64,000 nucleotides of DNA from Isoetes taiwanensis. Its lineage: Eukaryota > Streptophyta > Lycopodiopsida > Isoetales > Isoetaceae. Shown in pieces: positions 48,338-58,759 of this stretch (positions within the stretch are counted from its first letter, which is position 1; every line of letters begins with the position of its first letter). The stretch lies in NCBI GenBank assembly GCA_021234155.1, contig JAJEKV010000008.1, forward strand, positions 7,962,445 through 8,026,444, read 5' to 3'. The position numbers and the translations under genes are program-made. The notes under the pieces were generated by a model. The model was not told the DNA's origin and ran no database searches. It worked only from the letters and a program-made list of their open reading frames with translations.

Positions 48338-48705
48338 CTTCTTATTTTTGGCAGCAACCACATCATGTTATTCTGTAGCAGGATTGTTTACAGGTTTGTT
48401 CTATCAAATATGAAAATATCATGGATAGCATTTGTGATTGCAGATACTTTGTCGTTCTACCTCTCTTAAATTTCATAATTCTAGCAGCTTCCTATCTCTC
48501 ATGCTTCCTTACATTATAGGAGGGCTACTCTTCTTACTTTCAGCAGCAACCTTATCATAGTATTCTGTAGCTTATTTACATTTTTGTTCTATCAAATATG
48601 AAATATCATGGATAGCGATATTTTGTTGTTTTACCTCCCTTAAATTTCTTTAATTCTAGCAGCTTTCTATCTTTCATGCTTCCTTACATGATAGGAGGGC
48701 TATGT
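48338..48705 (+). repeat. Tandem duplication, about 190-bp unit
   Basis: CAGCAACC.(C/T)ATCAT...ATTCTGTAGC...TTGTTCTATCAAATATGAAA, then ATATCATGGATAGC, TTAAATTTC and TCATGCTTCCTTACAT.ATAGGAGGGCTA occurs at 48351-48533 and again at 48541-48703. The copies have diverged modestly, and no frame is conserved between them. Confidence 0.85.
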
Positions 48706-48721
48706 GGGTTCAAACCCCATA
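48705..48721 (+). repeat. tRNA T-arm-like motif
   Basis: GTGGG-TTCAAAC-CCCAT forms a 5-bp stem and 7-nt loop as in a tRNA T arm (pol III B box-like). No cloverleaf can be drawn around it. Confidence 0.4.
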
Positions 48722-49498
48722 GGAAAGAACCAAGCTTGGGATTTATATTAGTTGGTATTAGTTGCCACAAGTATGGCAATGTAGCTCCGGCACTGTATGC
48801 TATGATGGCTCTTTGTATTTTGTGATATTATCTTTGCATCCTTATCTGGTAGATGAGCATCAGTTGAGCATGAAGATTTTGAGATGTTAATTCTGTTTGT
48901 TTCCAAGTTAGTATATTTCTTGTTCTTCCAATTGTGTACATCTTTTGGCATTTTTGTATGCAGGCCTTTTACGTTGCCTGCGAACATCAATATCTAGCAT
49001 AACGTATTGGCTTCTATGGATTTTGTTGAATTTGCTTAGGACCTATCAAGTAGAGATCCGAATTCGCTGCTTGATGCACATAAAGTTGACATCCGAATTG
49101 GCATCCACAATGTGGAAACTATGTTCTATCTATAATGGCACGTTATACCCGGTATGGGAATAGGTTGCATCTGGCCTATTTATCAATGCGCATCCATGTA
49201 CATCTCTTCAAATCTCAGAATTACACAGTAACACAATGCGGCTTATTGACTATTTTGAGAAGAATGGGGAATATCTGAATGCCAGGTATATATAGAGTGC
49301 TAGGAAATTCTTAAGCGACCATTTTTGAGAAAAATGGGTAATACATGAATGCCATGTATATAAGGAAGGAAGGAAGGAAGGAAGTTTATTTTAACGTCCA
49401 CGGAGGCCAGAGGCCTATGAGACGGTACATGCAGAGAACAGGCAAAAAAGCCAAAAACTCCAACACCAAAAACAAACAATGTAACTGTACAGTAGAAC

Positions 49499-49552
49499 CC
49501 TACTACCGGGATGAAAAAACCCCCACTTGGGAGGAAAAACCCTAACAGTAGG
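49499..49552 (-). other. S3: conserved 3' stem-loop of the LINE
   Basis: On the minus strand, CCTACTGTT (49552-49544) pairs with GGTAGTAGG (49507-49499) as nine pairs, three of them G-U. Inside: AGGGTTTTTCCT, hairpin CCC-AAGT-GGG, GGGTTTTTTCATCCC. The frame is the same as S1, S2 and S4, with a different stem. Confidence 0.72.
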
Positions 49553-49555
49553 CTC

Positions 49556-52500
49556 TCAAATACCATGCCCCAGAAGAGCAAGTCTGACGGCCGAAATCTG
49601 CAGGATGTAAGCTCCCAGTCGCGCTACCATAGGTGATGCAAGTAACTGATGTAGCGGTGTGTCAGAGCATCTAAGATCAGTGTGCACTGCTCGAACATGG
49701 GCATATGCTGGGCACCGCTGGAGGGCATGGTGCTCATCCTCTATCACGTGCATCTCACAACACTGACATATCCTCTCCTCCCTGGGGATCCCGTGCCCAC
49801 CATTCACCCCCCAGCGACCTGTTTCAATTCTGAGGTAATGGGAACCCGTCCTTATGGCAGCAATAGCTCTCCGTTTCTTCACAGAGATGTGTGCTTTCAA
49901 GTACCGATGGGGTCCATGCTCAAGGCCGGGATTAATCTGAGCGTGATAGTGCTCTGTCTTGGGCTTTGCAAGAGTAGAGGCATCCCACAGGGTGGCAGCA
50001 TAGCCTGCATCCAATTGCCCATTCTGCGCATCAGAATCTGCCAGTGCCACCATCTGTTGGTAATCCATAGACCACCTCCTAAACCATCCCTTACGATTAA
50101 GCGTGCCATACATACCCTCTTCACCCCAATTTGGGGCCCTCCGTTAACAACACGGCACTGTGGGGGCAAGCGATGCTCATCCATCCCATCCACCTTATGG
50201 AAGCAAGTAAGATGCTGCGCATAGCGTATTTGTAAAGGCCCCGTCTCATACAACAAAATGATCTGGTGCGGTGTCCTTCACTCCCAAGCTATATGTCAAG
50301 AAAGCTTTACGCACCTTTCCAACCTATCCCACGTATTTTTGCTAATCTAATTTGGGCCCCAAACCTCCACCCCATATAGCAGCACCGGCTCGACCAAAGC
50401 CCTAAACAGGTGTGCTCTCCTCGCCCAGTCACAGAGATCTATCCGGCAACACGCGCGTTTTTGCATCATATATAAAAGCCTTCCAGCCTGACCGCTCTCC
50501 CTCTCCACACACTCATCCCACAGCATGTTAGTAGTGAAATCAATTCCCAGATACTTGAAGCTCCGCACCATCTCCACTTCCTGTCCCCTGTAATATAACT
50601 CCGGGATAGGGTGTTGCGAGGACAGGATCGCGAGAAGCTTAGTTTTGTGCAAGTTCACTGTCATTCCCGTTGCCCCACAGAACCCACTGAGGGCATCCAA
50701 CTGCTGCTGCATACTGCTGGCCGTGTGGGCTAGCAAAGCTACATCATCCGCATATAGTAACTGGCTCACAGAGGTCGCATCAGATAATTGCACCCCGGCT
50801 CCCCCATGGTGCTGCATCCACGTCTCCAAGCTATCAATGTACAACCCAAAAAGCGTTGGAGACAACGGGCAGCCCTGCTTAACTCCCATAGTGCTAGCTA
50901 CCCGCCGATCTTCATAAGGCAACGCAGCATAAATCCCATCATAAAGCTGGTGCACCACATTTTGCAACTCCTGTGGAACTCGCAATTCTTGCAACCTCTC
51001 GCCACAAAGATGTCTCCGGGGGACGGTATCATATGCGCTTTAAAATCTACAAAGCAAAGAATACAAGTCCTGTCGCGCATTGCGGCTTGCCTCCATCAAC
51101 ACTCTCAAAGTGAAGATATGGTCAGTCGTGGAGTGAGCTGGGCGAAAGCCTGCCTGGCCAATTGCCCGCACCCCTGCCTCCTCGGCCCACTTAGTGAGCT
51201 TCTTCTCCACCACCCCTGCCAGGAGCTTTGCAAACAGCGAGCTTACCATAATCATCCGGTAATTCGCGGCCATCCAGATTACCAGGCTTTATGAACAGGA
51301 ACAACCTTACTAACCATCCACTCCTGGGGGAGCCCCTCGCTCAGAGCCTGGTTAATGATCACCGTCAGGGGCCCTACCACAGATGGGCCACCCCACTTCA
51401 ACAGCTCGGCCTGCAGCCCCTGTAAATCCTTTGCCTTGCCATTCGCCGGATATGCGAGACCTGGCTGGACATCCTCCCGCGTGAGCTGCAGCACCTCTCC
51501 TACCTGATCCGGGACCCTGGCATTAGCTCCTGGGGGGTCATATAACTCCTGCAAGCGGTGCATCCATTGCTCCACACTTACATTACCAGCCACCTGGCGC
51601 TTCTTGTATAACACCTTACGCCAAAAAGCTTTTGGCTCTGCCATAAGCATGTCAAACAGACGCTCCTGGGTTTCTGCCATGTATCTCCCCTTCTTGGCTT
51701 TTAGGAAGAGCTTATAGTCTTGCAGGGCCTGTGGCCGCAACTGTGGATCTATGACCAAGCGCAGCTGGCTCTTTAGAGCCTTGCAATCAGCATCAAACCA
51801 CGGGTTCTCAGGAAAATGCTTGGTGTCCCTCCTTGGAGGGCCCTTCACGCAAAGGAAGCCTCGGCGGTGCGCAAAGCGGCCCCCTCACCAGCCATGCACA
51901 CTGTCTTGCGGTGTGTAAAAAGCTATCAAACCCCTCAGAACTCCCGCACCAACACGATTCATCTTCCCTCGCCGATAGCGTGGGATGTACGGTAACCCTC
52001 CATGCCCCCTTTGCGGTGTCTCCACTATTGAGTGCTCCCAATTCAGCGTGACATAAAGCGGGTAGTGATCTGACAAAGCCTCCTCATCCCCCTCGTAGCT
52101 TGTGCCAATGGAGAAGTGTGTAACCATGTCAAGTCTTTGCTATCTTTGGGCGAAGGTAATCCAACACACTAGCTCCCCCATCCCCGCCTATCACTCCCCG
52201 CAAGTAACACCCCCGAGGTGTGGCCATCGGCATACCATTACAAATTACCATGTCAAAACCACGGCGAGCTGGACCAGGTTGCACGCCAAATGGTCTAGCC
52301 ACCATATCCCGGGAGTGCCGTGTATCTTTGAATAGCGGCTGTCTCAAACCAAAGCGGATCAGCATTATCGTCACCTTGGAAGGTCACCGATCGCAAATCT
52401 GGCCAGACGAGCATTGAAATCTCCAAGCAAAAACACCTGTCCCCTCTTTGTCTATAGCGGTCTATGTCATCATCTGAGATCCCTATACACGGATCCGGAC

Positions 52501-52850
52501 ATCTCGTAATTCGCATCATGTACCGGTAGAACTTAGAGCCGCGCATGGGGAATGTAGCAGCTAGCAAGAAACAATGGGACATGACCGGGGCTCTAATACC
52601 ATTACCCACATGTAGCGATTAAATGCATCGAGACTTAAGTGTGATCTTGCATGCTAAGGCATCCCTAAAGTAGCAAGCCACCCCACCGCATTCGCGTACG
52701 CCATGGCGCATTAGCAAGTGAGAAATGCTGATATCCTCGAATGTCTGGCAATCGATGCCCTTCATACTCCCATGTCTCCTGCAGGAAGACGATGTCCATG
52801 TCTGTCGCAATCCCATTCAAGCCACTGCCCTTCTGCCACGGGAAGCCCCT
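49556..52850 (-). pseudogene. LINE ORF2 (APE endonuclease - reverse transcriptase - CCHC tail), frameshifted
   Basis: Endonuclease signs: ECGGVACYFRDALACKI (about 52650-52710), GFDMVICNGMP (about 52220-52260) and SDHYPL (about 52056-52073, the catalytic Asp-His motif of APE enzymes). RT signs: WFDADCKALKSQL (linker, about 51750-51800), VVPVHKAW at the start of the fingers, RMIMVSSLFAKLLAGVVEKK and IGQAGFRPAHSTTDHIF (51100-51270), GVKQGCPLSPTLF (about 50848-50886), LLYADDVALL with the catalytic YADD at 50743-50754, and FKYLGIDF. C-terminal: HYLRIETGRW and CQCCEMHVIEDEHHALQRCP. Breaks occur near 51275, 51000-51060, 50300 and between endonuclease pieces. Confidence 0.92.
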
Positions 52851-52999
52851 ACAATTCCAGGAAACAATGCGAAGACACTTTCCCTATGCTGACTGCGGCT
52901 GTGGACCCATCTGAGTGCCTGAGGACGCTGCTGTGGTTGGAATAACTCGGGCAGCCTGCTCACGGGACCCTGATGGATGTGCTGCAGTGGTGGAAGGCC

Positions 53000-53581
53000 T
53001 CAATCCGCCCTCTCCCTGGCCTGCCTGGCCTGATGCCCCGGGACGCTACTCGCCCGCCTGCGGCGCAAATTGTTCGTGGGAATGCCGCCTCCGCAATCGC
53101 TCGTCGGCGAGGGAGGCACATATACCTTCATCTTGCCATTAACCAAACCAGCAGCCCCTCCAGCTTGTCGAATCTCTCTTATCTTGACCAACTCTTGGCT
53201 TCTTTCCCGTTGTTGCAGTGGCGTGAGATCCAGATCCAGGTATATGGACGTACCTTTCAAGCGACTGGTGCGTTGCAACAACAAAGATTTTGCCTCCCAA
53301 TCCAAGACTGCAAACTTAACTAGCCGAGGTCTCATGCTCGGTCCTCCGATCCTGACTGGACTCTTGATAACCAAATACTGTAATTGGAGCTTTGCAAGTA
53401 CCATGGTAAGCTTACCTGGCAAATCCTCGCCTTGCTCCTCCGGCAATCCCCGCACAATATAACACTTATAATATACTTTGAGAGAGAGGGCTTTTGGTGG
53501 TACGTGAGGAATTTTTGCAAGAGAGGAGCTCCAGAAGGAATTTGGGTTGCAGAGGAGTCGGAGGAGGCTATCTGGAGGCAA
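53000..53581 (-). pseudogene. LINE ORF1-like protein
   Basis: A 193-codon frame on the minus strand directly upstream of ORF2. It contains YKCYIVRGLPEE, GPSMRPRLVKFAVLDWEAKS and LKGTSIYLDLDLTPLQQRER, resembling the RRM-like and C-terminal domains of L1-type ORF1 RNA chaperones, which coat the LINE RNA. The annotated 5' end is uncertain: the frame is open upstream and lacks an obvious ATG at 53581. It probably represents the C-terminal half of ORF1. Confidence 0.65.
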
Positions 53582-53599
53582 GAGCTGGAATAGACGGCA

Positions 53600-56590
53600 T
53601 CAAATCGTTCTTCCTTTTCAGGTGGGGTTTTGGATTTTGTGGATTCAAGTTATGGCTTGCATAGGCTGCAGGAATCAATCTGTACATGCTTTTGGATGGT
53701 AGATTTCTTCTGTGTTAGCTACGGTTGGAATTGCCGAGGCTCTAGTAAAGCCTGTGAGACGAGATTGAATATGCAGGTATCTTAGAATTAATTGAGGTGT
53801 TCCATAGAGCAACATGACAGAAATTACAGGACTTAGGCAAGCTTGGAAGATGGATTGGATTTGTTTTCATGCTGGAACCAGATAAATATAAGAAGAGCAG
53901 ACAGGAAAAGGGTCTCGATTGCTGCATCGAAGCCAGGGATCATATGCCTAGATCAGGCTGGGATTTCATGAAAAGGGCCGATTTGGGCCATAGAAGGACT
54001 GAGCTGTCCTGGGCAGCAATGAATCAGGGAGATCAAGGGTTTTCCAGAGCTGCCGAACTAAACCCAACGGCCTCCTGATTGATACAAGAACAGGTCGAAA
54101 TTGCTCCTAAGGAGCCGAATTGGGGTTTAACAGAGAAATTATATGTGCGTAGTTTTGGAGCTGCCACAAAAACCGTCACACCTGGGAAGAATCGGTCAGA
54201 ACACTTGGAAACGACCAGGAATGGGTCGATTTGAGCCTGGAACATGCCGATTTGGCTTTTGGATTGGCCGATTTGGCCTTAGATGATCCGGGCCATGCCT
54301 AATCAGGCCGACCGTTTGGCAAAAAGACTCCTGTGTGGAGGTCGGAAGGCCAGACCCAAAATGGGTCTGCGTTTGTTGTCTTTGGTTATTTTTATTTTTA
54401 TTGTCTTGCTCGTTCCTTTTGTTATTTTGTTTTACTTTGTCTTATGTTAAGTAGCAAGCTGGTGGTTATAGGGGAAATAGGAAATACAAGGAGCCGGATG
54501 AAGCACAGATTATTCAGAGGGTAAATTTGGGTGAGCTGCAAGCGGTTTGGGATAATACAATACACAGAGATATGTAATAACTTAATTGCTTGGAATAACA
54601 ATTGTAAGGGAATAATGCGTAATTTGATATCCATAAGAATAATATGATAAGCATGAATAAATGTTTAAATCTATAATTGAATAACTAAGGGAATTGTGAC
54701 GGCTTGCTCCCAGAGATGGGGCTTGCCTGTGTGCTGCTTGACGGAAGTTCCAGGCAGTTGCGGTCAGGGGACCCCATGGATTTTTAAGCAGGAAAAGCGT
54801 AAGTTGGAGGCGCCAGTCTGAATGCGCAATTAATTCATTAGCTAAGAAGTGGTATTTTAAATATTAAAACCTTGAAACCATATCTAAGGGAGTTTATAGT
54901 AAATAATGTTATGGAGTGAATCCTGCATCGAACTTAGGGATGGTTTGAGCACGCTACATCAACATTTGAGTTGTCATTATGGTTTTCATCATCGATCTAG
55001 CTACTTCGGCATGGTTAGGTTGTATGGGCAACCTCGACAAGGGCTAAGAGTATGATCTAGGCACATTTATAGTACATTCTCTAATGAACACACATGTTAT
55101 AGTCTTGAGTTGTTCCACTGTCGTTCTTGATATTATGCATGTACTTGGAACCTCCGGGGTCGGACTTCCAGGTTCGGTGGCCTGGGTAGTTCCGGCATTC
55201 TCATGTCATTTGTGTTCTTTGTATCTATGCTCTGTGACACCGGGCGTGGCCTCCTCACGGGCGTAGCTTCCCGGTGAGGTTGTACGTCAACTCCTGTGAC
55301 TCCATGGTAAGAGGTCCTCCAGCGCCAGACGTGGGCTGGGAAGGGTATGCGCATACGAGGTTCACCCCACCAACTCCGCCAACGGGGCTCGGAATGTGAG
55401 CTGGCCGGGCATTTCTCTGCTAACAGGGCCTGCATGTAGGCTGGCTGAGCTTCCCATTGTCCCGGAGCTTTGCTATGTTGTTTTGGTACTTTGGCTTTGT
55501 GTTCTTTGCTCTTGACTCTTATGGTATTTCTTTTGTCGTCATTGTCTAGCACTGCACCATAGTCTCTTGTATATTTGGAATTGTTCATGTTTATGTTACC
55601 AAGATGCCAGAGTCTCCCTATGTATGCAGTAGCAGCCACGGGATCCCCACTTAGTCACGAGGACTAACCCCAGTGAGTGCATGTGCAGTGAACCCGCAAG
55701 GTAGCGGTCAAGTTGATGGTGGCAATGTGGCCGGGAATCGTGCTTGAGTTCTAGAGCTAGCAGTTTCTGTTGATTTGCTCAGTGCTGTTGTACATGTATA
55801 TTTGATAACACATTGTAAATATTTGAGTTGTTTGATTTGCTCAACTCGAGATTATAATATATTAAGCTTATGAATATGTTGAATGCATGAGCAGTGTTGT
55901 CTGTTGAGCATAAACTGTGGATTTTAATTGCAAAGGAAGATTCAATTCTTCACCTGAATTCACCTGTGCATAAATCTAGTCGTAAGTTAGACAAGATCCC
56001 GAGTTGCCAATGCATACATGTCATCAATTGAATCCATTTGCCATGGAAATAATTTGTCGTGTTATTGTGCTTTTTGGTAATTAATATTTAGGCCCATAAA
56101 GTTTACCTATGCTTGCTTTAGTTAGGGCCCGAAGGGCCTTAAATCTTTTTTAATATAACAATCAACACACAACTACCATTAACATTATTAACATAAACCA
56201 TTGTATTTAACACATTTAAAATAAAATCCCCCTTAAACCCCCTTTGGTTTGGGTGCATATTCTCACAGGGGGGTTACTCCGGGCAACGAGAGCTGTCGGA
56301 TGGGTATATTTGCTCTTTATTCCAAGATCTGGACCGTACATAGCGATCCTCATTTGTGGGGTATACATGTGCAAGTTTTTGTATACTGTATATTAAGGTT
56401 TGCAAAATACTATAAGGTTTGAGAGAATGTACTTAATAGTGTTATAGGCGTCCCAATATTTGCAAGTTCCAAATCATGCCCTGCAATGCTGGGCACCATA
56501 ACTATCCTGTTGTAATGTATTAGTTTGTTCAAATAAAATCTTTGTAACTCCCAATATAATACAACGTACTCGTTCTTGCTTCCATGCATT
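53600..56590. other. 3-kb unassigned stretch, possibly LINE 5' region and LTR-like debris
   Basis: At 53960-54290, GCCGATTTGG/GGTCGAT words recur. At 55235-55430 is a GC-rich stretch starting TGTGACACCGGGCGTGG that resembles plant gypsy LTRs in composition, but I found no second copy in the window. The minus-strand frame at 55133-55639 has no motif. Copy 2 of dispersed repeat D lies at 56343-56425. Confidence 0.35.
56343..56425 (+). repeat. Dispersed repeat D, copy 2
   Basis: GCGATCCTCATTTGTGGGGT, then ATACATGTGCAAG, ACTGTATATTAAGGTTTG and CAAAATACTATAAGGTTTGA matches the copy at 30505-30590 in the same orientation. Confidence 0.75.
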
Positions 56591-56599
56591 GCAGTAAGG

Positions 56600-56995
56600 C
56601 ATAGGCACCACTTTGGCACCGCCTGATTATTATATTCTTGCTATAAGAGGTGCTTCTATTCAATCATTTTTCCCAGTGGTTCTGGAAATGGGTCTGGATT
56701 ATCCAAGGGACATAGTCTTACTTCAACCGAAAGATGTGAAAGACCATATGTTGCAGTTATCAAGATATTTTCTCCTGTCTTATCCGCATGGTTTCAATTT
56801 CAGTTTTGGACTTTAGGAAATCAAGGCTTCAAATAATGAGCTTGCAAATGCTGTAAATGGTTGTGCTATGGTACCTGATGAAAATACAGAGCTTCAAGAT
56901 GAAGTTCCAGATTCTCAGTGTGCTGGAATTATTTTAAGCACTTTATTTAAATTGGTGCCTTTAAATACAGTTATGATGGTTATGATATATGGAGT
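56600..56995 (+). pseudogene. Coding-like remnant, product uncertain
   Basis: One frame reads VVLEMGLDYPRDIVLLQPKD then DHMLQLSRYFLLSYPHGFNF, a TAG at about 56814, and continues in the same frame with NNELANAVNGCAMVPDENTE to MVMIYG, which meets GTAAGT at about 56994, a consensus splice donor. The single in-frame stop and the donor suggest a decayed exon. It lies 1.8 kb upstream of the class-3 lipase relic and could belong to the same ancestral gene, but I cannot show this. Confidence 0.45.
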
Positions 56996-57166
56996 AAGTA
57001 TAAATAAAGTTATCTGGCTAATAATTAGAGTACCTTATAGATTGTAAGGGCCTCTTGGATGTAATATATTCATTGTGAACATGAATACTCATGGATGGTG
57101 GTTGCTTCATGGCTATCTCTTAGCCATTATAATTACACTTTGGTATGCTTAGATTTTGGGCATAAT

Positions 57167-57183
57167 GTGGGTTCAAATCCCAC
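57167..57183 (+). repeat. tRNA T-arm-like motif
   Basis: GTGGG-TTCAAAT-CCCAC is a perfect 5-bp stem with a 7-nt loop, as in a tRNA T arm. No anticodon arm or acceptor can be placed. A tRNA-derived SINE remnant is possible. Confidence 0.45.
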
Positions 57184-57681
57184 ATATTCAAGATCGTCTT
57201 CCACGCCATTCAAAATTGAGAGATATACTCTACCATAAAATGTCGAACATTAATAATGGATTCAACCTTGTAGTTTTAGAACCAAACAAATGTCTGCACA
57301 CTGGGGTGTCTCATTTTCGATGTCCCTTTTGTCCCCCAATTTAGTACTAAAATCAATAAAGGTAGTTGGAAATCTTGGAGGCAATTTCAAATTTAGAAAA
57401 CAAAAATAGCAATAAAAAATCGAATTCCTTGAATCTTGGAGAACCGGGCTACAGTGCGTGCATGTGTTGAGCCCCGATAAATAAAACTAAAACACCAACG
57501 AAATCATCATTCTTGCTTCTCGTCTTTCGATATGTTCAAGGTTTGAATGGAACCAATGGATTGTGTTTCTTTTTCCTATTTGCAACATTCAATTTGTGAG
57601 TTATTAGCGTATTTGAATGCCTTGCCTTATGAATTATGAATTGGGCATGGAAATAACATTCCACTGATATGTTTGAGTCCA

Positions 57682-57763
57682 GTTTTTTGGGTTGCCCCTA
57701 AAGGGAAAACCCTCATCCATGTGGGTTTGTGGGATATTCCAAGTATATGTCAGTATATGCTCG
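57682..57763 (+). repeat. R3: decayed double-hairpin module
   Basis: TTTTTTGGGTTGCCCCTAAA followed by GGGAAAACCC, GTGGGTTTGTGGGATATTCC and AAGTATATGT. Hairpin II is degraded. It is followed directly by a Q-type start (ACATGACTTTGAAGTGTGAT, 57769), so R and Q may be parts of one larger repeat. Confidence 0.7.
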
Positions 57764-58069
57764 AAAACATGACTTTGAAGTGTGATTTAAGCATGACTTT
57801 GAAGTGTGTTTGAAGTGTGCTGTACAAATATTAGGCTAGATTGCACGAAATACATCTGCCAACGGAAAAGGTGGAAATCTTTCATAATGGAAGGCACCAG
57901 TGTGTAACAGCCATTGCATTTAGCATCAAACGTCCACTGACAAGTAAACCAATAAACAAATCAATGCAAACACGTGTACAGGAATAGTAGTGAGAAAGTC
58001 AAGTGGAATAGAACGTGATAGGAGTTTCAGATAGGAAATCAGTTATGACAACATGAATATGAGTCTGTG

Positions 58070-58155
58070 CGCTCTATGAGAAGTTGGGGCAACAGTATCC
58101 CTCTTGCATCAGTGTGAGAAGTTGGGACAACAATATCCCTCTTGCATCAACAGGA
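58070..58155 (+). repeat. Tandem duplication of about 43 bp
   Basis: GTGAGAAGTTGGG(G/A)CAACA.TATCCCTCTTGCATCA occurs twice in succession. Confidence 0.85.
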
Positions 58156-58179
58156 TTTAGCTCCGTTATTTCTGAACCA

Positions 58180-58415
58180 TCAACATGAACATCAGCAAGA
58201 ACATCAAAATTTTTAGTACATATCAGAATTTGAGGTGAACCATCAATATGAACATTAACAAGAACGTCAAATTTATTAGTTAGAATTTGAGGTGAACCAT
58301 CAATATGAACATCAACAACAATGTCAAATTTATTATTAGTACAAGTGAACCGTCAATGTAAAAATTAGCATGAACATCAAATTTATTTGTACATATATCA
58401 GAATTTGAAGTCTAG
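58180..58415 (+). repeat. Minisatellite, about 62-bp unit, 4 diverged copies
   Basis: The unit GAACCATCAATATGAACAT, CAACAAGAAC(A/G)TCAAATTTATTAGT, (ACATAT)CAGAATTTGAGGT recurs four times with indels. No coding frame is conserved. Confidence 0.85.
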
Positions 58416-58528
58416 TTGATGAAGTTTTAGGGTGGTTAGACTGATCTAAATATGCACTTGAATGAAAATTAAGTTTGCCTTTGTCAAATGATGACATATT
58501 AGGATGGGCCTTTAGTATTTGTTGCAAT

Positions 58529-58662
58529 ATTTTGGGTTGCCCCTAAGGGGGCAAATCCTTGTCCATGTGGGGTTTGTGGTATATTCCAGGTATATGCTAG
58601 TATATGCCCGGAATATGCCAATAACTGCTACAAACCCATTATTGGCTGTAAACTGGCGGTCA
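58529..58662 (+). repeat. R4: double-hairpin module
   Basis: TTTTGGGTTGCCCCTAAGGG opens hairpin I. Hairpin II pairs GGTATATTCC.GG with CCCGGAATATGCC. Its core is TTCC/GGAA here but TCCTAGG/CCTAGGA in R2, so both arms changed together. ACAAACCCATTATTGGCTGT follows. The lipase relic starts about 100 bp downstream. Confidence 0.82.
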
Positions 58663-58759
58663 TTTCTGTTTCTGGGGAGGCACTCTGGAAACAGGCTAAC
58701 CGGTGTTTTGGCGATGGTGGCTATCCCCTTTGGTAGACATGTCTGCAAATCCTACACAC

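Larger units (their letters stand above)
49363..53590 (-). mobile_element. Near-full-length but frameshifted LINE (ORF1 + EN/RT ORF2)
   Basis: The element reads right to left: ORF1-like protein (53000-53581), endonuclease (about 51885-52850), reverse transcriptase (50347-51848), Cys/His C-terminus (49556-50256), S3 stem-loop, GTGGACG block and (TTCC)n tail at 49366-49382. LINEs copy themselves by target-primed reverse transcription. Several frameshifts show that this copy cannot move by itself. The 5' end is not defined; sequence to about 54300 could be 5' UTR. The element has a distinct C-terminus (YLRIETGRW, then CQCC...EDEHHALQRCP) shared with the fragment at 33545, so both belong to one family. 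Confidence 0.92.

Noticed and set aside
49682-50224. Plus-strand 180-codon frame
   Set aside because: Antisense shadow of the LINE ORF2 C-terminus.
50788-51294. Plus-strand 168-codon frame
   Set aside because: Antisense shadow of the LINE reverse transcriptase.
55133-55639. Minus-strand 168-codon basic protein
   Set aside because: No motif. The GC-rich part looks like LTR-type non-coding DNA. Without a second copy I cannot call either.
57167-57183. A genuine tRNA gene
   Set aside because: Only the T arm can be folded; there is no acceptor stem or anticodon arm.
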